64,000 bases of DNA, taken from positions 1,550,001 through 1,614,000 of the forward strand of contig NZ_CP018789.1 of NCBI RefSeq assembly GCF_002139855.1. The letters are read 5' to 3'. This document shows, piece by piece, positions 16,440 through 25,673 of this stretch (the first letter of the stretch is position 1; each line of letters opens with the position of its first letter). The stretch is from Campylobacter porcelli. Its GTDB lineage: Bacteria; Campylobacterota; Campylobacteria; Campylobacterales; Campylobacteraceae. Made by a program: the position numbers and the translations under genes. The notes under the pieces are model-generated. The model saw nothing but the letters and a program-made list of their open reading frames with translations, was not told where the DNA came from and did not search any database.

Positions 16440-17208
16440 AATTTGCGTAAAAGATCTAAGCTTTGGCTATGATAAAAGCCTTATTTTAGAAAATATAAAT
16501 TTAAGTGCTAAAAGTGGCGAATTTATTGGAATTTTAGGTGCAAATGGTTCTGGAAAAAGCACACTTTTAAAAAATCTTTTAAGGTTAATCGAGCCAAAAA
16601 GCGGAATTATAAAAATCAATGATAAACCACTTCAAAATTACACACTAAAAGAGCTAGCCCAAACCATCGGTTTTGTCCCGCAAAAATCGGCTCTATCTAT
16701 GCCTTTAAGCGTTTTTGATATTCTCTTGATGGGTAGATTTTCATATCTAAAAAATAGCTTTGAAAACTACTCAAATATGGATATAAAAAAGGTCAATGAG
16801 ATTATGGATCTGCTAAAAATTTCTAAATTTAAAGATAGAATAGCAAACTCATTAAGCGGTGGCGAATTTCAAAGAGTGTTACTTGCAAGAGCACTAATTA
16901 GTGAGCCAAAAGCCCTATTTTTAGACGAACCAACAAGCGCGCTTGATTTACACTATGCTGTAGAGATGATGAAAATTTGCAAAAATCTAACAAAAAAGTT
17001 AAATTTACTAAGCTTAATGGTAATTCATGATTTAAATCTTGCTAGTATGTTTTGTGATAGATTAATTATGCTAAAAGATGGCAAAATTTGCTATAGTGGT
17101 GCTCCAAGAGAGCTTTTTAAGAAGGAAATTTTGAAAGAAATCTATTGCCTAGATTGCGAAATTATCGAATATAATGGTTCATTTTTTGTTATAGCTTCAA
17201 AGGATTAA
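16432..17208 (+). CDS. Iron/heme ABC transporter ATP-binding protein
   Basis: 258 residues. Walker A GANGSGKST, Q-loop GFVPQKS, signature LSGGEFQRVLLARAL, Walker B ALFLDEPTSALD and H-loop VIHD are all intact. GTG start with AAGGA 7 nt upstream, inside the end of the permease gene. Corresponds to ChuC. Pairs with the permease and the binding protein that follow and precede it. Confidence 0.94.
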   Translation: MGEICVKDLSFGYDKSLILENINLSAKSGEFIGILGANGSGKSTLLKNLLRLIEPKSGIIKINDKPLQNYTLKELAQTIGFVPQKSALSMPLSVFDILLMGRFSYLKNSFENYSNMDIKKVNEIMDLLKISKFKDRIANSLSGGEFQRVLLARALISEPKALFLDEPTSALDLHYAVEMMKICKNLTKKLNLLSLMVIHDLNLASMFCDRLIMLKDGKICYSGAPRELFKKEILKEIYCLDCEIIEYNGSFFVIASKD

Positions 17209-17209
17209 A

Positions 17210-18016
17210 ATGAAAAAATTTCTTATATTAATTTTAGTTGCGTTTTTTGCTTTAAATTTAAATGCTAAACGCCTTGTTGTACTTGATCCAGCCATTATTG
17301 AGATGCTTTACATGCTTGAAGCTCAAGATGAAATTGTCGCTATCGCACAGCCGACAACTTCAAAAATTTGGCCCAAAAATCTAACGCAAAATCTCACTAG
17401 CGTTGGCACTTACACTAAGCCAAATTTAGAAAAAATTATCGAGCTAAAGCCAGATCTTGTGATTGCTAGTTTTCACTCCATCAATACAATAAGTGAGCTT
17501 AAAAAATTCGACATAAATGCCACAATCTTTGAGGCTAATAGCCTTGAAAATATATACTCAAATATAGAAAAAATCGGAGAAATAGTCCAAAAGAGCTCTA
17601 AAGCTAAAGAAATTATTTCTTCGCTAAAAAACTCATTAAATAATGCTATAAACTCTGATAATCTAAAGGGAAAAAAGATTGCGATTTTGTTTTCAACAAA
17701 TCCAATTATGGCATTTAATAACCAAACTTTGCCAGGCGATATTATCTCAAAGCTTGGATTAGAAAACATAGTAACTGATACAAAAGCAAAATCACCCATT
17801 TTGCCAATAGAGATGCTACTTACTGCAAATCCTGATTTTATCGTAGTTATCGGAGATAATGAGCAAAAAAATAGCCTGATAAAAACATATCCAGCACTAA
17901 AAAGAGTAAAAGCTGCAAAAAATGGAAAAATCATATCCATTCCTTCATCGCTTTTATTAAGAGGAACGCCTAGAATAGAAGAGGGAATTCAAATTCTACT
18001 AAAAGAGATGAGATAG
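17210..18016 (+). CDS. Periplasmic heme/iron-binding protein of the ABC importer
   Basis: 268 residues of the BtuF/FecB-like class III binding proteins. Sec signal MKKFLILILVAFFALNLNA without a lipobox cysteine, so a soluble periplasmic protein. Lobe 1 begins KRLVVLDPAIIEMLYML; a PNLEKIIELKPDLVIAS motif and the second lobe (ILPIEMLLTANPDFIVVIG) are typical. Starts one base after the ATPase stop. Corresponds to ChuD. Last gene of the run; a stem-loop follows. Confidence 0.92.
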   Translation: MKKFLILILVAFFALNLNAKRLVVLDPAIIEMLYMLEAQDEIVAIAQPTTSKIWPKNLTQNLTSVGTYTKPNLEKIIELKPDLVIASFHSINTISELKKFDINATIFEANSLENIYSNIEKIGEIVQKSSKAKEIISSLKNSLNNAINSDNLKGKKIAILFSTNPIMAFNNQTLPGDIISKLGLENIVTDTKAKSPILPIEMLLTANPDFIVVIGDNEQKNSLIKTYPALKRVKAAKNGKIISIPSSLLLRGTPRIEEGIQILLKEMR

Positions 18017-18043
18017 AGTAATAAACCAAATATAGCATAATCT

Positions 18044-18073
18044 GTTTTCTTAGTAAAAATTTGCTAAGAAAAC
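18044..18073 (+). terminator. Terminator-like hairpin after the heme ABC operon
   Basis: GTTTTCTTAG and CTAAGAAAAC form a perfect 10-bp stem around a 10-nt loop, 28 nt past the last stop codon, followed by an A/T-rich stretch. The remaining 18074-18227 holds no gene that I can see. Confidence 0.65.
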
Positions 18074-18227
18074 ATAAAATAATATTTTAGCTATAAAAGT
18101 CTAATTCAAATCATAAATAAACACTCAAAAGGCGTAAATTTTACATGATGTTATGCTATTTATTTTCATAATTTTTAAAGTTATACACCTTTACTACTAG
18201 GATATTTGGCTTAGCTATGATTTTCAG

Positions 18228-18315
18228 TGGCGGACAGAGAGGGATTTGAACCCCCGAAGGCTTTCACCTTACACGCGTTCCAGGCGTGCTCCTTCAACCA
18301 CTCGGACATCTGCCC
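18228..18315 (-). tRNA. tRNA-Ser (anticodon GGA)
   Basis: Minus strand begins GGGCAGATGTCCGAGTGGTT and ends in encoded CCA. Acceptor stem GGGCAGA / TCTGTCC pairs with one G-U; anticodon arm CACGCCT-GGA-ACGCGTG region reads GGA; a long variable arm typical of serine tRNA and the T-loop GTTCGAATCC are present. 88 nt. Confidence 0.95.
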
Positions 18316-18476
18316 AAAACAACAAAAAATTAAAATGATTAAATAAAACACAAGCTCAAAAGAGCAAGTGTCTTTACAAAAAGGAGATTATTTGTTTAGG
18401 AGTTTTGATTATATAATTAATTCTTTAACATATAATAAATATAAACTAAAGTAAAAATTATTAAGACAAAATTTGA

Positions 18477-18482
18477 TATAAT
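18477..18482 (+). promoter_or_regulatory. Promoter (-10) of moaC
   Basis: TTTGATATAAT: perfect TATAAT, 19 nt before the ATG, implying a leader of only about a dozen nucleotides with AAGGA inside it. The stretch from the tRNA to here contains no gene. Confidence 0.55.
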
Positions 18483-18501
18483 CATAATAAAAAGGATAAA
18501 A

Positions 18502-18987
18502 ATGCTAACTCATTTAAATGAAAAAAATATGCCAAAGATGGTAGATGTAAGCAATAAAGATATAACCAAACGCATAGCAATTGCTAGTGGAGTAATCACA
18601 ATGTCTAAAGATGCCTACACAGCTATCAAGAATAATACCGCCAAGAAGGGTCCGGTCTTGCAAACTGCTGTGGTTGCTGCTGTGATGGGTGCTAAACGCA
18701 CTAGCGATCTAATCCCAATGTGCCATCCACTTGCTATAAATTCAGTTGATATAGATATAGTAGATATGCAAGAATTGCTAGGATTTAAGCTCATTGCCAA
18801 AGTGGCAACTCAAGGCAAAACTGGCGTAGAGATGGAGGCGCTTAGTGCTGTTAGTGTGGGGCTTCTTACCATCTATGATATGATAAAAGCGATTGATAAA
18901 TCAATGATAATAAGCGATATAAAACTAGAGTCAAAAAGTGGCGGAAAAAGCGGAGAATATAGGAGAGAAGATGGCTTACATTTGTGA
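18502..18987 (+). CDS. moaC: Cyclic pyranopterin monophosphate synthase MoaC
   Basis: Second step of molybdenum cofactor synthesis, forming cPMP with MoaA. 161 residues with [43 protein letters not shown] and [20 protein letters not shown], the family's strongly conserved core including Lys, His and Glu active-site positions. Supplies cofactor for molybdoenzymes such as the reductase at 44.8-47.3 kb. Its 3' end overlaps the next gene by 17 nt. Confidence 0.96.
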   Translation: MLTHLNEKNMPKMVDVSNKDITKRIAIASGVITMSKDAYTAIKNNTAKKGPVLQTAVVAAVMGAKRTSDLIPMCHPLAINSVDIDIVDMQELLGFKLIAKVATQGKTGVEMEALSAVSVGLLTIYDMIKAIDKSMIISDIKLESKSGGKSGEYRREDGLHL

Positions 18988-19237
18988 AATAAATGGTAAA
19001 AAACCAGAAATAATCTACCCAACATTTTGGGAATATAAGATAATTTTTGATAGCTCAAGCGATGAAAAAAGCATAATCAAAGAGTGTGTAGGAGATAGAA
19101 AGCATAAGCTTAAAATCTCTCACACAAGCAAAAATGGTAAATTTAAAAGCTTCAATCTAAGCGTATTGGTAAATAGCGATACCGAGCGTTTGGAGCTATT
19201 TACCTTGCTTAAAAAATACTCTAAATTTGTATTATAA
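18971..19237 (+). CDS. DUF493 (YbeD/HP0495-like) family protein
   Basis: 88 residues from ATG 18971, with GGAGAG 5 nt before; the frame is open 11 codons further upstream, but that lies inside moaC. Ferredoxin-like small domain: [32 protein letters not shown], with the family's [17 protein letters not shown] ending. Function unknown in the family (H. pylori HP0495 structure exists). Coupled to moaC by overlap; converges with tkt after 7 nt. Confidence 0.82.
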   Translation: MAYICEINGKKPEIIYPTFWEYKIIFDSSSDEKSIIKECVGDRKHKLKISHTSKNGKFKSFNLSVLVNSDTERLELFTLLKKYSKFVL

Positions 19238-19244
19238 ATTGACT

Positions 19245-21155
19245 TTATTTAATCATCTCTTTGGCTACATTTACTATATTTGTAGCACTAAATCCAAAAT
19301 GCCCAAATAGCTCATCAGCTGGAGCTGAGGCTCCAAAAGAGCTCATTCCAAGCACATTATCAGCAAATTTATACCACTCAAGCGCACTTGCAGCCTCTAC
19401 GGCTAAAACCTTAGTATTAGGCAAAAATACACGCTCGATATAGCTACCATCTTGCTCGCATAAAAGCTCAAAGCAAGGAGCTGAGACGACATTTACACCA
19501 ATACCGCTATTTTCTAGCAATCTAGATGCTTCAAGGCATAATCCAACCTCGCTACCGCTAGCTACAAGTGTTATTTGTGGATTTTGGCTCTCTTTGATTA
19601 GATATGCACCATTTTCCACGCTACCAAATTTAGGCTCATCTAATGGATTTAGCCCCTGTCTTGAGCAGACAAAACCACAAGGAGCATTTAGCTTAAGGGC
19701 GATCTTCCAGCACTCCACATTTTCAGCACCATCAGCAGGACGAAAAGTATAGAAATTTGGCATAGCTCTAAATGTGCTAAGCTGCTCGATTGGCTCATGT
19801 GTTGGGCCATCTTCTCCAACGCCTATACTATCATGCGTCCAGATAAAATAGTGCCTAAGCCCCATAAGTGCTGCTAGTCTAGCCCCAGCCTTAAGATAAT
19901 CACTAAATATAAAAAATGTCGCACTAAAAGGGATAAAAATCCCATATCTAGCATACGCGTTACAAATCGCCGCCATAGCGTGCTCTCTAATGCCAAAATG
20001 CAAATTTTTGCCATTTGGATAATCGCCAAATCCTTTTAGCTCGGTTTTATTGCTTGGAGCTAGATCAGCACTACCACCGATAAATCCAGGTAAAGCAGCG
20101 GCAATAGCATTTAAAATTTTACCATTGCTATCCCTTGTTGCCATCTTTTGACCTTTTAATACAGGGAATTCAATCTTGCTAAAATCAGGATTTAAAAGCG
20201 AATTTAAAAGCTCTTTTTTCTCTTTATCTAGCTCACTTACCCTCTTATCCCACACAGCATTTGCCAAATCGCCCCTTTCAAGTGCGAGATTAAACCAAAA
20301 TTTCACATCATCATCAACAAAAAAAGTTAAATTCGGATCAAATCCCGCCGCCTCCTTAGCCTTAGCTATCACCTCTTCACCAAGCGGAGCACCATGTGCG
20401 TGATGGCTTCCTTCTAGCTCACCAGCGCCTTTGGCGATCTTTGTTTTAGCAATTATTAAGTATGGTTTTGTCTTGTTTTTGGCCTCATTTAGAGCAAATT
20501 CAATCTCATCATAGCTATGCCCATCAATCTTAGCCACCTCAAATCCCGCCGCCTCAAACCTTACCTTAACATCCTCAGACCACGCTATAGCCGTATCACC
20601 CTCTATAGTAATCTCATTGCTATCATAAATTATTACTAAATTATCCAAATTATGCTTACCAGCTAAGGCGCAAGCCTCATAGCTAATCCCCTCTTGTAAA
20701 TCTCCATCCCCACATAAGCAATAGACCTTATGATTAATAATATCACTACCCAATAAATTCTCAGCTGATTTAGCCGCCATCGCAAAGCCAACAGCATTTG
20801 CAATGCCTTGACCAAGTGGCCCAGTAGCAATCTCCACACCAGGAGTCTCGATCTCTGGATGACCTGGAGTTTTAGAGTTAAGCTGACGAAAAGCCTTTAA
20901 ATCATCTATGCTAATATCATATCCACTAAGATGTAAAAAGCTATAAACCAAGCTACTAGCATGACCACCACTAAATACTAATCTATCGCGGTTTAGCCAA
21001 GTTGGATTTTTGGGATTGTGATTTAAATGAGTGCTTAAAACCGCAACTATATCAGCTAGTCCCATCGGAGCACCTGGGTGACCTGAATTTGCCTTTTGTA
21101 CCATATCAGCACATAGAAATCTTATCGTATCAGCTTGCTTTTTATACATTTTCAT
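19245..21155 (-). CDS. tkt: Transketolase
   Basis: Thiamine-diphosphate enzyme of the non-oxidative pentose phosphate pathway. 636 residues: N-terminal domain with ANSGHPGAPMGLADI and ThDP motif GDGDLQEGISYEA...DSNEITIEGDT, central pyrimidine-binding domain (GGSADLAPSNKTELKGFGD, FGIREHAMAAICNA, THDSIGVGEDGPTHEPIEQL) and C-terminal domain. Two possible starts: ATG 21155, or ATG 21149, which has the better spaced AAAGGA. It overlaps the ispA stop (ATGA), so translation is coupled. Confidence 0.96.
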   Translation of the reverse strand: MKMYKKQADTIRFLCADMVQKANSGHPGAPMGLADIVAVLSTHLNHNPKNPTWLNRDRLVFSGGHASSLVYSFLHLSGYDISIDDLKAFRQLNSKTPGHPEIETPGVEIATGPLGQGIANAVGFAMAAKSAENLLGSDIINHKVYCLCGDGDLQEGISYEACALAGKHNLDNLVIIYDSNEITIEGDTAIAWSEDVKVRFEAAGFEVAKIDGHSYDEIEFALNEAKNKTKPYLIIAKTKIAKGAGELEGSHHAHGAPLGEEVIAKAKEAAGFDPNLTFFVDDDVKFWFNLALERGDLANAVWDKRVSELDKEKKELLNSLLNPDFSKIEFPVLKGQKMATRDSNGKILNAIAAALPGFIGGSADLAPSNKTELKGFGDYPNGKNLHFGIREHAMAAICNAYARYGIFIPFSATFFIFSDYLKAGARLAALMGLRHYFIWTHDSIGVGEDGPTHEPIEQLSTFRAMPNFYTFRPADGAENVECWKIALKLNAPCGFVCSRQGLNPLDEPKFGSVENGAYLIKESQNPQITLVASGSEVGLCLEASRLLENSGIGVNVVSAPCFELLCEQDGSYIERVFLPNTKVLAVEAASALEWYKFADNVLGMSSFGASAPADELFGHFGFSATNIVNVAKEMIK

Positions 21156-21979
21156 CCTTTTAAATATCTGTTTATTAGATCCAAGATTAACTCTTTTACT
21201 TTGATATTTTGAATTTGATCTACTATCTTAACTTCTAGCTCATCTCTAATGCGTTTTGCCTCATCTACGCCAAGTAAATTGGTAAATGAATTTTTAAAAG
21301 TATCGTTATTTGTGGGTTTCCCAGCGATTTGAGCGTTGCTAGTGGCATCTATTATATCATCGTGAATTTGAAATGCTAATCCAAGCTTTAGCCCAGCTTC
21401 ATATATCTTATCACACTCTTTATCACTAGCTCCGGCAATTACTGCGCCAATTTGCATACTAGCTGCGATGAGAGCGCCAGTTTTGTGTAGGTGTAGGAAT
21501 TTTAACTCATCTAAATTTAATTTTTTATTTTCAAAATAGCAATCAATGGCTTGACCAATTACCATACCATTAAGACCGCCATTTTTACTAAGTATCTGAA
21601 TGGATTTAATAGCTATATCCGCTGGCAAATTTGAATTAGCCAAAACCCTAAAAGCTTCAGTATTTAAAGCATCGCCAACCAAAATAGCTGTGGCCTCATC
21701 ATATTTGACATGCAAGGTAGCCACACCACGGCGAAGATTAGAATTATCCATCGCTGGAAGGTCATCGTGAATGAGTGAATACGCGTGTAGTAGCTCCACT
21801 GCTAAAGCCGCTGGATATGGATCACACGATGGATTTATGGCTTTAGCGGTGCCGATTAATAATTGAGCACGAAAATGCTTACCACCTGCTTTTAAAATCC
21901 ACTCAATTGCCTCGTTAAAATGCGGATGAAAGCTATCTGTTTTGGGTAAATTTGACTCTAAATACTCCAAAAAACTCAT
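21152..21979 (-). CDS. ispA: Polyprenyl (farnesyl/geranyl) diphosphate synthase
   Basis: Condenses isopentenyl diphosphate with allylic diphosphates for quinone and undecaprenyl lipids. 275 residues; both aspartate-rich motifs visible: first LIHDDLPAMD (short DDxxxxD form of FPP synthases) and second FQIHDDIIDATS. GKHFRAQL near the N-terminus binds diphosphate. In the tkt-ispA-PDZ-ybaB string known from C. jejuni; overlaps the PDZ gene by 4 nt and tkt by 4 nt. Confidence 0.93.
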   Translation of the reverse strand: MSFLEYLESNLPKTDSFHPHFNEAIEWILKAGGKHFRAQLLIGTAKAINPSCDPYPAALAVELLHAYSLIHDDLPAMDNSNLRRGVATLHVKYDEATAILVGDALNTEAFRVLANSNLPADIAIKSIQILSKNGGLNGMVIGQAIDCYFENKKLNLDELKFLHLHKTGALIAASMQIGAVIAGASDKECDKIYEAGLKLGLAFQIHDDIIDATSNAQIAGKPTNNDTFKNSFTNLLGVDEAKRIRDELEVKIVDQIQNIKVKELILDLINRYLKG

Positions 21980-23037
21980 TTATTTACTCGCACAAAAAAC
22001 TGAAAATCATCTCTTGAGATTAGATAGTATGCTTGAGCATTTTTATTTTTCATAATATTATCCACTTCAATGGCACTTTTAATAGCAACGCCATCTATTT
22101 GCATAATTTTATCTCCAACTTTTAAACCTAGCTTACTAGCTTTGGAATTTGCTTTTACGCTAGTAATTGTCATTGTTTTATCCACATTTAGTCCAAATTC
22201 AGGTAGAAATTTTGGCTTTGGCGGAATCTTTTTAACCTCAGCGGTTTTATTATCATCTATAATATTTTTAGCTGTTATATTTGACATTTTAATATCATAA
22301 TTTAAAATCTGCGAACCACGCTTAATCTCAAATTTAAGCAAAGAGCCCTTATCGGCAAATAGCACCATCTCATTTATCTCTCTTAAACTTGTAGGCTTTT
22401 TACCATTGACTGAGAGAATTTCATCACCACTTCTAAGCTCTTTTCCAGCACCAAATGGATTTGCGCTTACTACTTTTATAGTGGTATTGTTTTCATTAAA
22501 TTTAACCCCAATATCCCCATAATACACATCATCATAACGCATAAAATGCTTTAAATATCTATTTGGTATAAATCTATCTTCTCCAAGGCTGATCCCAACC
22601 ATCGAAGCACAATCACAAACTAGCATTCCAGCCTTGCCCGTGCTAAAGCTAAGCTCATCAAGCTGTCCAAGCTCACTACCAAAACTCTTTATATGCCCCA
22701 TATTTACGATATTTTCTTCTAAGGTCATAACCCACATATCTTGCCTACTATCAAGTTCATCAAGCATAAATGCCCCACGCAAAGTAAATCCAGGCTTGAT
22801 AAGATATAGCCCAAGATATGGATCAAATTTGATATAATCTGCCTTATTTAGCGGATTACTCTTATCATACACTACAGCTGCATACTCGCCATTTAGAGCG
22901 ATTGCGATATTATCTTTATAGTTAAATTGCGACTCTCTCATCTTCTCATATATGGCAGCTCTATCAGCTATTGTAGGCTCTGGAGCCGCATTTAAAATCG
23001 CCCCAAGCATTAAGATAGCAACAAAAATCCTAATCAT
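21976..23037 (-). CDS. Periplasmic protein with two PDZ-like domains
   Basis: 353 residues. Signal peptide MIRIFVAILMLGAILNAA; middle region unknown with CDCASMVGISLGEDRF; PDZ-like segments near 190-260 (AGKELRSGDEILSVNGKKPTSLREI) and 285-345 (ASKLGLKVGDKIMQIDGVAIKS). No protease triad is evident, so it is not a DegP-type enzyme. Counterpart of the conserved epsilonproteobacterial gene next to ispA. Function unknown; likely an envelope protein-binding factor. Overlaps its neighbours by 4 nt each. Confidence 0.78.
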   Translation of the reverse strand: MIRIFVAILMLGAILNAAPEPTIADRAAIYEKMRESQFNYKDNIAIALNGEYAAVVYDKSNPLNKADYIKFDPYLGLYLIKPGFTLRGAFMLDELDSRQDMWVMTLEENIVNMGHIKSFGSELGQLDELSFSTGKAGMLVCDCASMVGISLGEDRFIPNRYLKHFMRYDDVYYGDIGVKFNENNTTIKVVSANPFGAGKELRSGDEILSVNGKKPTSLREINEMVLFADKGSLLKFEIKRGSQILNYDIKMSNITAKNIIDDNKTAEVKKIPPKPKFLPEFGLNVDKTMTITSVKANSKASKLGLKVGDKIMQIDGVAIKSAIEVDNIMKNKNAQAYYLISRDDFQFFVRVNK

Positions 23038-23351
23038 AATCCACCCCCAAAAGCACCAAATCCGCCAAGTAGCGATGAAGCCGCTTTTTGCTTCTCTTCA
23101 TTGGCTAAATTTATAGCGTCATTTATGGCTGAAATTAATAGAATTTGCAAACTATCCTTATCTTCAAGCAAAGAATCATCTATGCTAATATCTAAAATTT
23201 CAGATTTACCATTAATTTTTACACTTATTAATCCCCCACCAGACTTACTACAAAACTCCTTTTGTGCGAGCTGGGCTTGGAATTCATCTGCTTTTTGCTG
23301 AGCTTGAGATAGCATTTGCGTCATCTTTGAAAAATCAAAATCTTTAAACAT
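23034..23351 (-). CDS. YbaB/EbfC-family nucleoid-associated protein
   Basis: 105 residues: long N-terminal helix (MFKDFDFSKMTQMLSQAQQKADEFQAQLAQKEF), central sheet GGLISVKINGKSEILDISIDD, and the C-terminal helix (LLISAINDAINLANEEKQKA), the standard YbaB layout of a small dimeric DNA-binding protein. The C-terminus is glycine-rich (LLGGFGAFGGGL). Coupled to the PDZ gene. Confidence 0.9.
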   Translation of the reverse strand: MFKDFDFSKMTQMLSQAQQKADEFQAQLAQKEFCSKSGGGLISVKINGKSEILDISIDDSLLEDKDSLQILLISAINDAINLANEEKQKAASSLLGGFGAFGGGL

Positions 23352-23406
23352 CTATTTACCTTTAAATTTTGGCGATTATAGCAAAAGTGCCTTTAAATCT
23401 TGCTTT

Positions 23407-23754
23407 TTAGCCATCTATTTTATTATTTGAATTCACATGGATAATTGTAGGTTGAAATTTCTTAGCCTTTTTAAGGCTCATTGAAGCGTAGCTTACAATG
23501 ATGATTATATCGCCTACGCATACCTTTCTAGCTGCTGCACCATTTAGGCAAATTTCCCCATCTTTATCGCCTTTAATAACATAAGTAGCAAATCTCTCGC
23601 CATTATTTACATCAAGTATCTCTACCTTTTGAAACTCAAGCAAATTTGCTGCTTTCATGAGCTTTTCATCTATGGTGATTGAGCCAATATAGTTTAAATT
23701 TGCATCAGTTACAGTGGCTCTGTGAATTTTGCTAGATAGCATCTCAATTTTCAT
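23407..23754 (-). CDS. panD: Aspartate 1-decarboxylase
   Basis: Makes beta-alanine for pantothenate/coenzyme A. 115 residues; self-cleavage site YIGSITID (Gly24-Ser25), which creates the pyruvoyl group, plus [12 protein letters not shown] and [18 protein letters not shown] substrate-binding region. Overlaps the murE stop by 11 nt. In this operon panD lies between murE and ybaB, away from panBC. Confidence 0.95.
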   Translation of the reverse strand: MKIEMLSSKIHRATVTDANLNYIGSITIDEKLMKAANLLEFQKVEILDVNNGERFATYVIKGDKDGEICLNGAAARKVCVGDIIIIVSYASMSLKKAKKFQPTIIHVNSNNKIDG

Positions 23755-25033
23755 TTTTATCCTTTTTATCTAATATATCTTTTACAACTTCTTGGTCGCT
23801 AAATGAATATTTAACCCCATTTATCTCTTGATAACTCTCATCTCCCTTGCCTAAAATCAACAATACCTCATCATTTTGTATATCCATAGCCTTTGCGATT
23901 GCCTCTTTGCGATTTTGAATTTTAATCGTATTTTTAGGCATTAAAGCAGCAACTTGCTCTATTATATCATCTGGATCTTCACTCCTTGGATTATCGCTTG
24001 TTACAATTGCGATTTTAGCGTACTTAGCGACGATTTGCCCCATTATAGGGCGTTTGCTTTTATCCCTATCTCCACCAGCACCAAATACTACAATCAGCTC
24101 TTTATCACACATAGAGCTTAATACCTTTTGTATCCCATCAGGAGTATGAGCAAAATCCACAATAATAGTCGGCAAATGCGATACAATCTCCATTCTACCA
24201 GCCACGCCCTTAAAGTCCTTAAGCCCATCGCATATGGATTGTAAATCCAAATTTAATAGCTTTTTTGTAGCAGCGATCACGCTAAGAGCATTATATAGAT
24301 TAAATTTACCATGTAAATTAAGGGATAAATTCGCCTTCTCATCGCCATTTATAATAGTTGCGTTTATGCCATTTTCTAAATTAATTTTATCAGCATAAAT
24401 ATCAGCGTGATTAGTTGAATATGTGAGCGAATTTATAGAATTATAGCTAATCTCTTTACAATCAGCGTTTATAATCTTATCGCACTCATCATTTAAAAAG
24501 CTAGATTTTACCCTTGCGTATTCGCTAAAGCTTTTATGATAATCTAGATGATCTTGGCTTAAATTTGTAAAAATCTTTAAGCTAAATTCTAAGCCTTCAA
24601 TACGATTTTGTGCTATGGCGTGCGAGCTAACTTCCATTATAAAATATTCACACCCGCTATCAACGGCCTCTTTAATATAGCTAATACTCTCTAGAATTTG
24701 GCTTGTTGTTAGCCCCTTTTTGGCTATTTGTCTATCGCCGATAAATGAGCCACAAGTCCCGCTAACTGCACTTTTATAGCCCAAATTTGCTAAGGTATGA
24801 GCTAGTAAAAATGCGGTTGTGGTCTTGCCATTTGTGCCAGTAATACCTATAATTTTAATTCGGTTTTTAAGCCCTAAAAGCTCTATAGCCTCGCTTGGAC
24901 TAATCAATTTTGCCCCAAGATCTAAGGCTTGAGCGGAGTATTTGGAATTTGAATTAGAAAGCACAAAATAGCAACCACTCTTAACTTCTTTAGAATTATC
25001 AGTAATAAATCCGCTATTTAAGGCTATTTTCAT
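23744..25033 (-). CDS. murE: UDP-N-acetylmuramoyl-tripeptide synthetase MurE
   Basis: Adds meso-diaminopimelate to UDP-MurNAc-L-Ala-D-Glu. 429 residues from ATG 25033 ([17 protein letters not shown]), preceded by AGGGA; a longer frame reaches back to 25075 but lies in the upstream gene. ATP loop [13 protein letters not shown], carbamylated-lysine region, and the DNPR motif ([10 protein letters not shown]) that selects meso-DAP. Overlaps the preceding TPR gene by 20 nt and panD by 11 nt. Confidence 0.95.
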   Translation of the reverse strand: MKIALNSGFITDNSKEVKSGCYFVLSNSNSKYSAQALDLGAKLISPSEAIELLGLKNRIKIIGITGTNGKTTTAFLLAHTLANLGYKSAVSGTCGSFIGDRQIAKKGLTTSQILESISYIKEAVDSGCEYFIMEVSSHAIAQNRIEGLEFSLKIFTNLSQDHLDYHKSFSEYARVKSSFLNDECDKIINADCKEISYNSINSLTYSTNHADIYADKINLENGINATIINGDEKANLSLNLHGKFNLYNALSVIAATKKLLNLDLQSICDGLKDFKGVAGRMEIVSHLPTIIVDFAHTPDGIQKVLSSMCDKELIVVFGAGGDRDKSKRPIMGQIVAKYAKIAIVTSDNPRSEDPDDIIEQVAALMPKNTIKIQNRKEAIAKAMDIQNDEVLLILGKGDESYQEINGVKYSFSDQEVVKDILDKKDKNEN

Positions 25034-25559
25034 CTTTATCCCTAATCTTTTGTAGCACCATAGCCACCCTCTCATCGCCCATAAACATTTTAACCGAACT
25101 CTCTAAATACTTCAGCCCAATATCGCTAAATCCATTATCTACAAGAGAATTAACAAGATCAAATAACTCATCTTTATGCGTAATAATAATTTTGGTAGAA
25201 AATAAAATACTCTCAAATAACTCTTTAAAATCATTATCATTTAATAAATTTTTAAAATCTGCGTAGGTGATGGCATTTTGGCTCTCTAGCATTATAGCGC
25301 TCTCATCGTTTGCGTTTTGTATAAGCTCGATAATTTCAAGAATAGTTTGAGTATTATCCTTTTGAGCTGGATCAAAATATATCTCAAATAATGAAAGAGT
25401 GTCGCTTGGATTATCTTTTGCCGTGTCGCAAAGCTCTATAAAAGCAAGTATCTCATCGCTTGGAGATCTATTATAAGCAATATTAAAGCTCATCTTAGCT
25501 AGTTCAAATTTCCCTTGTTTAAATAGCTTTATTGCAATATCTTTGTAGTTTTGCCCCAT
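25014..25559 (-). CDS. TPR-like helical protein of unknown function
   Basis: 181 residues, all-helical. The N-terminus resembles a tetratricopeptide hairpin (AIKLFKQGKFELAKMSFNIAYNRSPSDE). Rich in acidic residues, no signal peptide or membrane segment, so cytoplasmic. First gene of the minus-strand murE-panD pair and overlapping it, a position also occupied by an unnamed gene in other campylobacters. No specific function can be assigned. Confidence 0.7.
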   Translation of the reverse strand: MGQNYKDIAIKLFKQGKFELAKMSFNIAYNRSPSDEILAFIELCDTAKDNPSDTLSLFEIYFDPAQKDNTQTILEIIELIQNANDESAIMLESQNAITYADFKNLLNDNDFKELFESILFSTKIIITHKDELFDLVNSLVDNGFSDIGLKYLESSVKMFMGDERVAMVLQKIRDKDENSLK

Positions 25560-25673
25560 CTATTTCCTCTGATTGCAAATTTACGATATGGATTAGAATT
25601 TATGGCTAATTATACACAAAATATAAAAAATTTAGATTAAATAGCACCGATTTCTAGGCTTATCTAATAATAA

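Noticed and set aside
18340-18370. Terminator made by GCTC-AAAA-GAGC near the tRNA
   Set aside because: Four-base-pair stem with an A-A internal mismatch, upstream of both the tRNA (minus) and moaC (plus); nothing ends there.
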